Shown here in pieces: positions 17,301 to 25,937 of a stretch of 64,000 nt of DNA. This DNA comes from Pseudomonas sp. 21 (GTDB taxonomy: Bacteria; Pseudomonadota; Gammaproteobacteria; Pseudomonadales; Pseudomonadaceae): contig NZ_JYOA01000005.1 in assembly GCF_000955805.1 (NCBI RefSeq), positions 453,254 through 517,253 on the forward strand, in the 5' to 3' direction. Each line of letters starts with the position of its first letter. Position 1 is the first letter of the stretch. A program made the translations under genes and the position numbers. The notes below the pieces were generated by a model that was not told the origin of the DNA, searched no databases, and was given only the letters and a program-made list of their open reading frames with translations.

Positions 17301-20300
17301 GGGATATCTTGCTGCCCAGCAGGCTCACCGAGTCGTTGGGGTTGGTAGCGTCAGCGTGCTTGAACGCCAGTTTCTGATCGAGCGTCAGGTCACCGGTGGT
17401 GCTGTCGAGGGTCAGGCTGAAGGCGACCGCGCCGCCGGTGTTGCCCACGCGCCCCTCGACCACCGTGTCGCTGACCTTGACCAGCACGATGCTCTGCCCG
17501 CTGGTGGTCTGCAGGCCACTCGCAGTGCCGTCAGTCGCCGACAGGCTGTAGCTGACGGTGCCGCCGTCGGCACCACCGTTGGAGGTGAAGGCGCCGCTGA
17601 AGTTGGCGGTGGCGTCAGTGGCCAGCACGGTTTCATCCACCGTGAGGACCGGCGCCTGGCCGGCGTTGGCGGTGATGCTCGGGCCGTCGTCCTTGAAGGT
17701 CAGCCGGCCGCCCAGGTCGAGGCTGGCGGAGAGCGAGTCGCCGTCGGCATCGGTGATGGTGGCGACCAGGTTGATCTTGTTGCTCAGCAGACTGACCGAG
17801 TCATCGGGGTTGCTGGCGTTCGGGTGCTGCAGCGCCATTTGCTGGTCGAGGCTGACCACGCCACCGGCAATGGAGACCTTGAAGGCGACAGCGCCCTGGT
17901 CTCCGCCGACGCGGCCGACAACATTGCCGTCTTCGTTGAACAGCTGGATGGTCTGGCCATCGGTGGTCTTCAGGCCACTGTCCATGCCGTTGGAAACGGC
18001 GCTGAGCTGGTAGGTCAGGGTGCCGGCGCCGTCGGCGCCGAAGCTGCTGGTGAACTGCCCGGAGAAGTCCGCGCTGGCATTGCTGGCCAGGTTGGTTTCA
18101 TCCACCGTCAGTACCGGCGCGCCCTGGCTGTTGGCGCTGATGCTCGGGCCGTCGTCCTTGAAGGTGAGGCGGTCGCCGAGGTCGAGTTGGGCGCGGCTGG
18201 AATCACCATCGCCGTCGGTGATGGTGGCGACCAGGTTGATCTTGCCGCCGGCAATGCTCACCGAGTCATTGGGGTTGCTGGCGTCCGAATGCTTGAGCGC
18301 CATCTGCTGGTCAAGGGTCACCACACCGTCGGCCACCGTCACCTTGAAGGCGATGGCGCCAGCCGGGCCGCCTACGCGACCGACCACGCTGGTGCCTTCG
18401 TTGAACAGCAGGATGGTCTGGCCCTGGCTGGTCTGCAGGCCGCTGTCGCTGCCGTTGGCAACGGCTTCGACCTTGTAGGTCAGCGAGCCCTGGCCGTCCG
18501 CCCCGTAGTTGCCGTTGAACTGACCGGAGAAGTCCGCGCTGGCATTGCTGGCCAGGTTGGTCTCGTCCACCACCAGGCTGGGAGCACCCTGGGCGTTCGC
18601 GGTGATGGTCGGGGCATCGTCGTAGAACACCATCTTGGTGCCGAGGTCGACGTGGGCCGAAGCCTGGTCGCCGTCGCCATCGGTGATGGTGGCGGTGAGG
18701 GTGATCTTGCCGTCGGGCAGGCGCAGCGCCTCATCCGGGTTGGTCGTATCCGGGTGCTTGAGCGCCAGGCGCTGGTCGAGCATGAGCGCGCCCTGGTCCT
18801 CGCTGACCACGAAGGCGATAGCGCCGGTGCCGGCGACCTTGCCGACCACGGTGCCGTCCACGTTGTACAGCAGGATGGCCTCACCCTTGGTGGTTTGCAC
18901 TCCACTGTCAGTACCGTCGACCGCGGTCACCTTGTAGGTGATGGTTCCTGCGCCGTCAGCGCCGAAGCTCGGAGTGAACAGCTGGGACACCAGGCTGACT
19001 TCGACGCGGGCGTTGTTCGACAGGTCGGACTCGTCCACCTCCAGGCTGATGTCGGCGTCCAGGCACGGAACGATGCTCGGGCCATCGTCGAGGAAGGTCA
19101 GCTTGCTGCCCAGGTCGATGTGGGCGCTGGCGCTGTCGCCATCCTTGTCGGTGATGGTCGCGGTGAGGGTGACCTGGCCGCTGAGGCTCAGGGAGTCATC
19201 GGGGTTGCTGGCGTCCGGGTGGGCCAGGGCACGCAGCTGCTCCAGGGTGACCTTGCCATCGCCGTCGACGTAGACGCGGAAGGCGACGGTGTCGGTGCCC
19301 TGCAGGCGACCTTCGATGCCGTTGTCAGTGTTGTAGAGGTAGACCTTCTCACCGGTCTGGGTATCTTTCAGCCCGCTGTCGGTGTTGTCGGCTCCGGCCA
19401 GCTTGTAGGTGATCGTGCCGGCGCCGTCCGCACCGAAGTGGGTGGTGAACAGGTCGGCCACCGAAGCGCTGCTGGTGTCCGGCACGCCCAGGTGAGTCTC
19501 GTCCACGGTCAGCTTGATATCCGCGTCGTCGCACGGAGTGATGCTCGGGCCGTCGTCGAGGAAGTTCAGCTTGCCGCTCAGGTCGATGTGAGCCTGGGCG
19601 CTGTCGCCGTCCTTGTCGGTGATGGTGGCCGTAAGGGTCACGCTGTCCGGGGCGAGGCTGACGCCTTCATTGGCCTGGGTGGTATCCGGATGCACGACGG
19701 CGCGCACCTGATCGAGGGTGATCTTGCCGTCCTGCCCGAGGGTCACGCGGAAGGCGACGCTGCCGTCTTCACCTCCTACGCGGCCTTCGACACCGGTGGC
19801 GGTGTTGAACAGGAAGATCTTGCTGCCGGTGGCAGTGTCCTTCAGGCCGCTGTCGGTGTTGTCATTGGTCTCGACCTTGTAGGTGATCCCACCCGCACCA
19901 TCGTTGCCGAAATGGGCGGTGAACAGGTCGGAGACCGTGACCGAACTGGTGGCATCCACGTTCAGGTGGGTCTCATCCACCGTCAGTTTGATGTCCACAT
20001 CCTCGCACGGCGCGATGCTCGGGCCGTCGTCGAGGAAGGTCAGCTTGCTGCCCAGGTCGATGTGCGCCGAGGAGCTGTCGCCGTCCTTGTCGGTGATGGT
20101 GGCGGTCAGGGTCAGGGTGTTCTGGTCGAGGCTGACACCTTCGTTGTTGTCGCCCGGATTCGGATGCACGACAGCGCGCACCTGGTCGAGGGTGATCTTG
20201 CCGTCCTGGCCCAGGGTCACGCGGAACGCCACTTCGCCGTTCTCGCCACCGACCCGGCCTTCCACACCGCTGGCGGTGTTGAACAGGAAGATGTGGTCAC

Positions 20301-23300
20301 CGGTGGCCGTGTCTTTCAGGCCGCTGTCGGTCTTGTCTTCGGTCTCGATCCGGTAGGTGATCTGCCCCGGGCCATCGGCGCCGAAGTGCGCAGTGAACAG
20401 GTCGGAGACACTGGCAGTGCTGGTGGCATCCAGATTCAGGTTGGTTTCATCCACCGTCAGCTGGATGTCGTGCCCCGAGCTGGGCGCGATGCTCGGACCA
20501 TCGTCGAGGAAGCTCAGCTTGCCGCCCAGGTCGATCGAGGTGGTCGCGCTGTCGCCGTCCTTGTCGGTGATGGTCGCGCTGAGGGCGATCTTGCCGGCCA
20601 GGCTCAGCGAGTCATTGGGATCACTGGTATCGGAATGCACCAGCGCGCGCAGTTGCTCCAGGGTGACCTTGCCGTCCGGGCCGAGGGTCACGCGGAAGGC
20701 GGTTTCGCCGCTGGTTTCCAGGCGCCCTTCCACCCCATTGGCGGTGTTGAAGAGGATCACCCGCTGGCCGCTGGCGGTATCGGTCAGGCCGCTGTCGGTG
20801 TTGTTGGCCGCTTCGAGCTTGTAGGTGATCGAGCCCTCGCCGTCGGCGCCGAACTGGCCGCTGAACAGGTCGGCCACGGAGCCGGTGCTGGTCGCCGGTT
20901 GGCCAAGGGTGGTTTCGTCCACGCTCAGGTGCAGGTCGCTGCCTTCGATGGGCGCGATGCACGGGCCGTCATCGAGGAAGGTGAGCTTGCTGCCCAGGTC
21001 GAGACCGGCGCTCTGATGGTCGCCATCGGCGTCGGTCACGGTGGCGGTCAGGGTGATCTTGCCTTCACCCAGGCTCAGCGGATCGTTGGAGTCGGTATTG
21101 TCCGGGTGTACCAGCGCGCGGACCTGATCCAGGGTGATCTTGCCGTCCTGGCCGAGGGTCACGCGGAACGCCACTTCGCCGTCCACGCCACCCACGCGGC
21201 CTTCCACGCCGGTGGCGGTGTTGAACAGGAAGATCTGGCTGCCGGTGGCCGTGTCCTTCAGGCCGCTGTCGGTGTTGTCCTGGGTCTCCACCTTATAGGT
21301 GATCGAGCCGGCGCCGTCGGCGCCGAACTGGGCGTTGAACAGATCGGCCACCGAGCCGCTGCTGGTGGCGTTCTGGCTGAGGTCGGACTCGTCCACCGTC
21401 AGGTGCAGGCCTTCGCTGCTGCCCACGGAAATGCTCGGGCCGTCGTCGAGGAAGGTCAGTTTGCTGCCCAGGTCGAGGCCGGCGCTCTGATGGTCGCCAT
21501 CGGCGTCGGTCACGGTGGCGGTCAGGGTGATCTTGCCTTCACCCAAGCTCAGCGGATCGTTGGCGTCGGTGTTGTCCGGGTGCACCAGCGCACGGACCTG
21601 ATCCAGGGTGATCTTGCCGTCCTGGCCGAGGGTCACGCGGAACGCCACTTCGCCGTCCACGCCACCCACGCGGCCTTCCACGCCGGTGGCGGTGTTGAAC
21701 AGGAAGATCTGGCTGCCGGTGGCCGTGTCCTTCAGGCCGCTGTCGGTGTTGTCCTGGGTCTCGACCTTGTAGGTGATCGAGCCGGCGCCGTCGGCGCCGT
21801 ACTGGGCGTTGAACAGATCGCCTGCAGCCACGGAGCTGGTGGCGTTCTGAGCGAGGTTCGACTCATCCACCGTCAGGTGCAGCCCTTCGGTGCTGCCCAC
21901 GGAAATGCTCGGGCCGTCGTCGAGGAAGGTCAGTTTGCTGCCCAGGTCGAGCCCGGCGCTCTGATGGTCGCCATCGGCGTCGGTCACGGTGGCGGTCAGG
22001 GTGATCTTGCCTGCACCGATGCTGAGCGGATCGTTGGCGTCGGTATTGTCCGGGTGTACCAGCGCACGGACCTGATCCAGGGTGATCTTGCCGTCCTGGC
22101 CGAGGGTCACGCGGAACGCCACTTCACCGCTCGCGCCGCCCACGCGGCCTTCCACGCCGGTGGCGGTGTTGAACAGGAAGATCTGGCTGCCGGTGGCCGT
22201 GTCCTTCAAGCCGCTGTCGGTGTTGTCCTGGGTCTCGACCTTGTAGGTGATCGAGCCGGCGCCGTCGGCGCCGAACTGCGCATTGAACAGGTCGCCTGCC
22301 GCCACGCTGCTGGTGGCGTCGGCCCCCAGGGCGGACTCGTCCACCGTCAGGTGCAGGCCTTCGGTGTTGCCCACGGCAATGCTCGGGCCATCGTCGGTGA
22401 AGCTGACCCGGCCGCCGAGGTCCAGCGAGCTGCTGGAGGAAACGCTGTCGCCATCACGGTCGGTCACCGTCAGGTTGCCCTGCAGTTGCACCAGGCCGGA
22501 ATCGAGCACGGCGTTCTGGCTGGCGTAGTTGCCATCGCTGCCCGGCAGCGCATGGTCCACGGCGCTGAACTGGGTCAGGGTAACCACACCGGTATTGCCG
22601 TTCACCGACAGGCTGAAGATGGTGTTCTCGCCGGTGATGCCAGCGGCGCTGGCGGAGGTGGAAGCGACAATGGCGCCACCCACGCTGTACAGGTAGAGAG
22701 TCGCGCCGCCGCTGGTCAGGCCCGAATCGATGCCGTTGCCGCCCACCAGGTTCAGGCTGTAGCTCAGCTGGGTAGTACCGGCACCGTCGCCGCCGTAGTT
22801 GGCGGTCACCTGGAAGGCCGAGCTGTAGTCGGCGGTGGAGGTGTCGAAGGCAGCGCCGGCGGTGTTGGCGTCATGGGTCTGCAGCAGCACGTCCACACCG
22901 TTGTTGGCGGACAGGCTGGCCTGCGGCGCATCGTCCACCACACCCACGGTCAGGGTGCCGCCGGCCGGGGTGCCGTTGCCGTCGGTGATGGTGTAGGGAA
23001 TCTCGATGTTCAGGGTGTCTTCGGCACCCTTGACCGGATGATCCAGCGGCTGCAGCAGGTTCAGCTCGAAGGCGCCGGTGCTGATGTCGGTGACGGTAAC
23101 CGTGAACACCGGGACGCCATTGGCGCTACCGGTGAGGGTCAGGCCGTCGGGGCTGACGCTGTAGGTGAGCGGCACACCGCCGGAAGTGAGGTTCGGCAGG
23201 CCCGCGGTCCCCCAGGAGAAGCTGCCGACGCCATCGGCGCCGAAGCTGTAGCCCAGGCTGCCGGTGAAGGTCGAACCCTCGCCCGCGCCATTGGGCAGGC

Positions 23301-23925
23301 CACCAGGCAGGCCGGCTTCGAACACGCTGGCGGAGCCGGGGCCGGCGGTGGGCACTCCGTCCACGGGGGCCGGCGGAACGGCCTCGGCGGGCGGTTGCGG
23401 AATACCATCGAATTCGCGCAGGGGAAGCGGACCCGACCCGATGGGCCCGGTGGGGAAGCCAATGGTGGGATCGATATGCCCGCCGACCTCGGTGAGCAGT
23501 ACAAAGGAGTGCCCGCCACCGGGTTTGCCGTTGGCGGCACCTGCGGCGCTCGGTCCGGCGGCGGTGGCCTCGGCAGCCTGGGTCGGGTCCATGCCTGCGG
23601 CGATGGCGGCCTGCAAGGCCTTGACGTCGGTGACGTCCTGCTTGGTCGGCGTCGCCGGCTGCTGCTGGGCAACCGACTGGTCACCCTGCTCCGCCTGGTG
23701 CGCAGCCGACAGCATCTGTGACGTCAGCGGCAGGGAGCTGTCACGTCCCAGCGTGATCTCGCCGCCTCCCGCGACCTTCAGCGCGACCGCGCCATTGGCG
23801 CCGGTGACCAGCTGCTCACCGACAAAAACCTTGTCTCCCTGTTCCAAAGGACGACGCGATCCATCGGCGGCTACCGCAAACACTTCGCCGATTACCTTGC
23901 TGACGACACCCATCAAAGTAGCCAT
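14332..23925 (-). CDS. Giant LapA/BapA-type RTX adhesin, type I secretion substrate
   Basis: A 3197-residue cell-surface biofilm adhesin. The N-terminal retention module starts MATLMGVVSKVIGEVFAV (residues 1 to about 75) and is followed by a TAAG sequence at 121-124, matching the site cut by the periplasmic LapG protease in LapA. Then come Ig-like/VCBS-type modules and eleven repeats of about 158 residues beginning near FxDDGPSI (T1SS-143 type, nt 17213-22390). C-terminal to these are a von Willebrand A domain with the MIDAS motif DTSGS (about residues 2728-2925), RTX nonapeptides (GGAGNDLMF, GGPGDDIMY; about 3040-3090) and an uncleaved C-terminal secretion signal. The ATG at 23925 follows GGAAGGACTC. 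The divergent genes at 24407-29464 encode the matching secretion system. lapG and lapD are not in the window. Confidence 0.95.
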   Translation of the reverse strand: MATLMGVVSKVIGEVFAVAADGSRRPLEQGDKVFVGEQLVTGANGAVALKVAGGGEITLGRDSSLPLTSQMLSAAHQAEQGDQSVAQQQPATPTKQDVTDVKALQAAIAAGMDPTQAAEATAAGPSAAGAANGKPGGGHSFVLLTEVGGHIDPTIGFPTGPIGSGPLPLREFDGIPQPPAEAVPPAPVDGVPTAGPGSASVFEAGLPGGLPNGAGEGSTFTGSLGYSFGADGVGSFSWGTAGLPNLTSGGVPLTYSVSPDGLTLTGSANGVPVFTVTVTDISTGAFELNLLQPLDHPVKGAEDTLNIEIPYTITDGNGTPAGGTLTVGVVDDAPQASLSANNGVDVLLQTHDANTAGAAFDTSTADYSSAFQVTANYGGDGAGTTQLSYSLNLVGGNGIDSGLTSGGATLYLYSVGGAIVASTSASAAGITGENTIFSLSVNGNTGVVTLTQFSAVDHALPGSDGNYASQNAVLDSGLVQLQGNLTVTDRDGDSVSSSSSLDLGGRVSFTDDGPSIAVGNTEGLHLTVDESALGADATSSVAAGDLFNAQFGADGAGSITYKVETQDNTDSGLKDTATGSQIFLFNTATGVEGRVGGASGEVAFRVTLGQDGKITLDQVRALVHPDNTDANDPLSIGAGKITLTATVTDADGDHQSAGLDLGSKLTFLDDGPSISVGSTEGLHLTVDESNLAQNATSSVAAGDLFNAQYGADGAGSITYKVETQDNTDSGLKDTATGSQIFLFNTATGVEGRVGGVDGEVAFRVTLGQDGKITLDQVRALVHPDNTDANDPLSLGEGKITLTATVTDADGDHQSAGLDLGSKLTFLDDGPSISVGSSEGLHLTVDESDLSQNATSSGSVADLFNAQFGADGAGSITYKVETQDNTDSGLKDTATGSQIFLFNTATGVEGRVGGVDGEVAFRVTLGQDGKITLDQVRALVHPDNTDSNDPLSLGEGKITLTATVTDADGDHQSAGLDLGSKLTFLDDGPCIAPIEGSDLHLSVDETTLGQPATSTGSVADLFSGQFGADGEGSITYKLEAANNTDSGLTDTASGQRVILFNTANGVEGRLETSGETAFRVTLGPDGKVTLEQLRALVHSDTSDPNDSLSLAGKIALSATITDKDGDSATTSIDLGGKLSFLDDGPSIAPSSGHDIQLTVDETNLNLDATSTASVSDLFTAHFGADGPGQITYRIETEDKTDSGLKDTATGDHIFLFNTASGVEGRVGGENGEVAFRVTLGQDGKITLDQVRAVVHPNPGDNNEGVSLDQNTLTLTATITDKDGDSSSAHIDLGSKLTFLDDGPSIAPCEDVDIKLTVDETHLNVDATSSVTVSDLFTAHFGNDGAGGITYKVETNDNTDSGLKDTATGSKIFLFNTATGVEGRVGGEDGSVAFRVTLGQDGKITLDQVRAVVHPDTTQANEGVSLAPDSVTLTATITDKDGDSAQAHIDLSGKLNFLDDGPSITPCDDADIKLTVDETHLGVPDTSSASVADLFTTHFGADGAGTITYKLAGADNTDSGLKDTQTGEKVYLYNTDNGIEGRLQGTDTVAFRVYVDGDGKVTLEQLRALAHPDASNPDDSLSLSGQVTLTATITDKDGDSASAHIDLGSKLTFLDDGPSIVPCLDADISLEVDESDLSNNARVEVSLVSQLFTPSFGADGAGTITYKVTAVDGTDSGVQTTKGEAILLYNVDGTVVGKVAGTGAIAFVVSEDQGALMLDQRLALKHPDTTNPDEALRLPDGKITLTATITDGDGDQASAHVDLGTKMVFYDDAPTITANAQGAPSLVVDETNLASNASADFSGQFNGNYGADGQGSLTYKVEAVANGSDSGLQTSQGQTILLFNEGTSVVGRVGGPAGAIAFKVTVADGVVTLDQQMALKHSDASNPNDSVSIAGGKINLVATITDGDGDSSRAQLDLGDRLTFKDDGPSISANSQGAPVLTVDETNLASNASADFSGQFTSSFGADGAGTLTYQLSAVSNGMDSGLKTTDGQTIQLFNEDGNVVGRVGGDQGAVAFKVSIAGGVVSLDQQMALQHPNASNPDDSVSLLSNKINLVATITDADGDSLSASLDLGGRLTFKDDGPSITANAGQAPVLTVDETVLATDATANFSGAFTSNGGADGGTVSYSLSATDGTASGLQTTSGQSIVLVKVSDTVVEGRVGNTGGAVAFSLTLDSTTGDLTLDQKLAFKHADATNPNDSVSLLGSKISLVATITDGDGDQQSASVDLGGKLVFKDDGPALIAGGNVTGQVMEDALPGGNPDGASDTTTAKGSLTSLVNFGADGPGAFSLTGDYSSLTSQHLTSGGVALAYSVVGNLLTAMAGAKTIFTLSVDTAGNYEFKLVGPLDHPLHNGSDAEQLALNLGGVIKATDGDGDPVSLGSGSLVINVQDDLPVVHSEPPCQDVSEVPGFVLNGMLDVSFGGDGRGAFDLSGNTAPDGLTYVVTQLAGGGSQLTAYDGSNEAFFVLKVNADGTYSFEVLNSRPISTVEYDLAQLAAGGPRPSASLTSDGLTVVFTSPNGDVNPSSNGMGVGGNNLITPGENLNIAFSEKIYDVSFDVQKLSTSDVLSWKVLGDGGVVLATGTFSPPAGYGENSSVSFNLLTDGHFTSGSAFQLSEGGFNSVVLSSNSGDYRLVTVSAGQSVLPENLDLNFHVGLTDGDGDSTGLNLCLDLSSPQSILVVGSNSSDIDGSSTQHTLPNPQDVDKSGTISGGGGNDVLVGDPGGVSVYTQPGKNYNISLIVDTSGSMKDASGTGSLSRMDLAKNALVNLVNAIKGHDGVINVSLVSFGDSATRVSYNGLTTANVALLISAINALSANGATNYDDAMQKASAWFNTQVGTNHADAAHGYVNLAFFLTDGNPTVYNGNSSSGNSTSYNDMNVALTSGNDMLHHAGTLVGDNSVAVNAIGIGNGINSDYLRYFDNTNTTGTVVTNVDGTNLSNTVGQPQIINTAEQLQAALQEGFSTSTPVTVGNDHLVGGAGNDILFGDVINTDQLAWAGHAAGTHNGQGFQGLVDYLTATNGTAPTAATISNYIIQHADQLNVAGDTRGGDDILEGGAGNDLMFGQGGNDKLIGGPGDDIMYGGTGADEFIWKSGDTGHDVIKDFNIAEHDVLNFADLLQGEAATASSLAHYLTFSVNAGTTTIGASPTSGGAVTQTVDLANVDLAAKYAGHAGNGVLSAGDTQTVLNGLLGDHAIKTDTV
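17213..22390 (-). repeat. Eleven tandem ~474-bp repeats inside the adhesin gene
   Basis: The spacing between successive DDGPSI codings is about 474 bp (for example near 20962, 21437 and 21911). The units nearest the N-terminus (roughly 20990-22390) are almost identical at nucleotide level, while those towards 17.2 kb have diverged to about half identity. Such arrays expand and contract by recombination and are prone to mis-assembly. Confidence 0.9.
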
Positions 23926-24229
23926 GAGTCCTTCCTCCGCTGCACATCCCGCGGCCGGTTCCACCGGCGCGCGATTGACCGAAACAGGCCACGGCACGCT
24001 TGTATCCGGATGCTGCGAAGTAAGTTGCGAAGGGTGCGAAAAGGACTGCTAGCGTTTTTGCATCAAAAAGCCAGCGACAATTTTCTGTCATGCTGGCCAC
24101 GCGTTTTCTTGTCCTTCTGCGGTGGTCCCCGCCCTAACTGCTACAAACCGTACCTGGCTTCTTCTGCAAGCGCCTTATCCGGCCCATACCCAGGAAACAC
24201 GAGGGCTTGCACGTTCAAACAATGTGCGG

Positions 24230-24277
24230 TTTTTCACATGACTCATAAGATTTTTTCCGAATAACCCATGTGAAAAA
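24230..24277. promoter_or_regulatory. 11-bp inverted repeat in the adhesin promoter region
   Basis: TTTTTCACATG at 24230-24240 and CATGTGAAAAA at 24267-24277 are exact reverse complements separated by 26 bp. The arms are 37 bp apart start to start, about 3.5 helical turns. It could be an operator for a dimeric regulator or a long hairpin. No known consensus was recognised. Confidence 0.5.
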
Positions 24278-24350
24278 TTCTTCTGAGGTTCTCGAAAAGT
24301 TGTTCTTAGCTCTGATGTTACAGGCGTGAAACGCTTGATAAGAGAAAAAA

Positions 24351-24364
24351 GCCAATAAATTGGC
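24351..24364. promoter_or_regulatory. FleQ-box-like palindrome
   Basis: GCCAATAAATTGGC is a near-perfect palindrome that matches 12 of 14 bases of the published P. aeruginosa FleQ consensus GTCAATAAATTGAC. It lies 43 bp upstream of the tolC-like start codon and 426 bp from the adhesin start. FleQ with c-di-GMP controls adhesin and exopolysaccharide genes in Pseudomonas, so the context fits. Confidence 0.65.
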
Positions 24365-24406
24365 GATCCAAGAGCATCGAAGTACGAGAACACCAGGAGC
24401 AAAGCC

Positions 24407-25765
24407 ATGCGCAGTCGTAACGCGGCACTATGGAGCGGTGTATTTTTGGCGGTGGCGGGGACCCATGGGCAGGCCATGACCCTGACTGAAGCTATACAAA
24501 GCACGCTGCAATACCACCCGGAAATCAGTCAGAGCGTGAACAGTCGCCTGACCGCGGATGAAGAACTCAAGTTTGCCAGGGGAGGTTATCTGCCAACCGT
24601 CGATCTCGTGGCCGGTTACGGCCGGGAGAACACCGACAGCCCGACCACGCGCGCGGCGGGCAATCACAACGATGAAACCCTGACCCGCGGTGATGCGGAA
24701 ATCCGTCTGCGGCAGATGCTGTTCGACGGCTTCGGCACCCCCAACGAGGTCAAGCGCAACGAGTCCAACGTCAACTCCAAGGCCTTCCGTATCCTCGGCA
24801 CCTCGGAAACCGCCGCCCTGCGCACCGTCGAGGTCTACCTCGATGTGCTCAAGCGCCGCGAGATGGTGGCGCTGGCCAAGAACAACCTGCAGGCCCACGA
24901 ACGTATCGGCGATCAGATCCGCCTGCGCAGCGAGCGCGGCGTCGGTTCCACCGCCGATAACGACCAGGCCATCGCACGTCTGGCCCTGGCGCAGAACAAC
25001 CTCTACACCGAGGAAGTGAACCTGGCCGATGCCGAGGCCAGCTTCTATAGCGCCACCGGCCGCATGCCGGACCAGCTGGAGGCTCCCTCCACGGTCAAGG
25101 CCGAGGTTCCGCCGGACCTGCTGGTCGCCCGGCAGAACATGCTCAGCGACAACCCGCTGCTGAAATCGGCTCAGGCCGACGTCAACGCCGCCGAAGCCCA
25201 GTACGAAGCCGCCAAGGCGCCGTTCTACCCGCGCTTCGACGCCGAACTGGCGAAGGCGGCCAACAACAACGTCGACGGTGACGAAGGCCACTACAACAGC
25301 TGGGAAGCCCAGGTGGTGATGCGCTACAACCTGTTCAACGGGATGCGCGACAAGGCCCACCTGAACGCCACCTCGCACCAGATCAACGAGGCCCAGGACA
25401 TCCGCAACAACGCGCTGCGGCTGCTCAACGAGAACCTCTCGCTGGCCTGGGACGCGATGGAAAACGCCAAGAAGCAGACCCAGCCGGCCCGCGAGTACGC
25501 CGACTACACCCGCAAGGTGCGCGAGGCCTACCAGCAACAGTTCACCCTCGGCCAGCGCACCCTGCTCGACCTGCTGGACAGCGAGAACGAACTGTTCACC
25601 GCCAACCGTCGCTACACCGAGGTCCGCTACACCGAGGAATACTCGATGTACCGCGTGCTCGGCAGCATGGGTTACCTGCTCAAGTCGCAGCATGTGGTGG
25701 CGCCGCACGAAGCCGTGGCGCTGTCGGATGTGAAGAACGAGGCACGCCTGCCTGACCTGAAATAA
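24407..25765 (+). CDS. TolC-family outer-membrane protein of adhesin type I secretion
   Basis: A 452-residue outer-membrane channel (LapE/BapB/AggA type). It has a signal peptide ending near GTHGQA, then MTLTEAIQSTLQYHPEI, the usual TolC start. Two repeats of alpha-helical tunnel sequence follow, with the family landmarks QMLFDGF and RYNLFNGMRDKAH. It pairs with the ABC ATPase and HlyD adaptor encoded next to it to export the divergent adhesin. CAGGAGC lies 7 bases before the ATG. Confidence 0.94.
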   Translation: MRSRNAALWSGVFLAVAGTHGQAMTLTEAIQSTLQYHPEISQSVNSRLTADEELKFARGGYLPTVDLVAGYGRENTDSPTTRAAGNHNDETLTRGDAEIRLRQMLFDGFGTPNEVKRNESNVNSKAFRILGTSETAALRTVEVYLDVLKRREMVALAKNNLQAHERIGDQIRLRSERGVGSTADNDQAIARLALAQNNLYTEEVNLADAEASFYSATGRMPDQLEAPSTVKAEVPPDLLVARQNMLSDNPLLKSAQADVNAAEAQYEAAKAPFYPRFDAELAKAANNNVDGDEGHYNSWEAQVVMRYNLFNGMRDKAHLNATSHQINEAQDIRNNALRLLNENLSLAWDAMENAKKQTQPAREYADYTRKVREAYQQQFTLGQRTLLDLLDSENELFTANRRYTEVRYTEEYSMYRVLGSMGYLLKSQHVVAPHEAVALSDVKNEARLPDLK

Positions 25766-25937
25766 GAAAGTCGCTCGCGTCCGTCACTCAGCCCCGCGCC
25801 GCCCGGTGTCGGGGCGACGGCCGTGAAGCGATACGACGGGGCACGGAATACCCGACGACCGGCCTGGCCCGGCGAGCACCTGCAAGTGTTCGCCGGATGC
25901 CGCCGGCGCGGGTCGGCCCGGCCCGGGAGGAAGTAGC

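Larger units (their letters stand above)
23926..24406. promoter_or_regulatory. Divergent promoter region of adhesin and its secretion operon
   Basis: A 481-bp gap with unusually low GC between about 24200 and 24400. It contains an 11-bp inverted repeat TTTTTCACATG (24230-24240) and CATGTGAAAAA (24267-24277) and the FleQ-box-like palindrome at 24351-24364. No coding sequence is supported. Long upstream untranslated regions for the adhesin are possible. Confidence 0.7.

Noticed and set aside
17213-22390. Regularly spaced repeats as a CRISPR array
   Set aside because: The period is about 474 bp and lies in a coding frame of the adhesin; there are no short repeats with unique spacers and no cas genes.
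13903-23721. A 3272-codon open frame on the plus strand opposite the adhesin gene
   Set aside because: It arises from the high GC and the repeats of the adhesin on the minus strand; its sequence is low-complexity (runs such as VGDGGGQGD and VEQEDLAAGG) with no domain, and the minus-strand frame has the retention module, VWA, RTX and secretion features.
24407-25765. The 426-codon frame opposite the TolC-like gene
   Set aside because: A shadow frame; the plus-strand protein has a signal peptide and TolC motifs.
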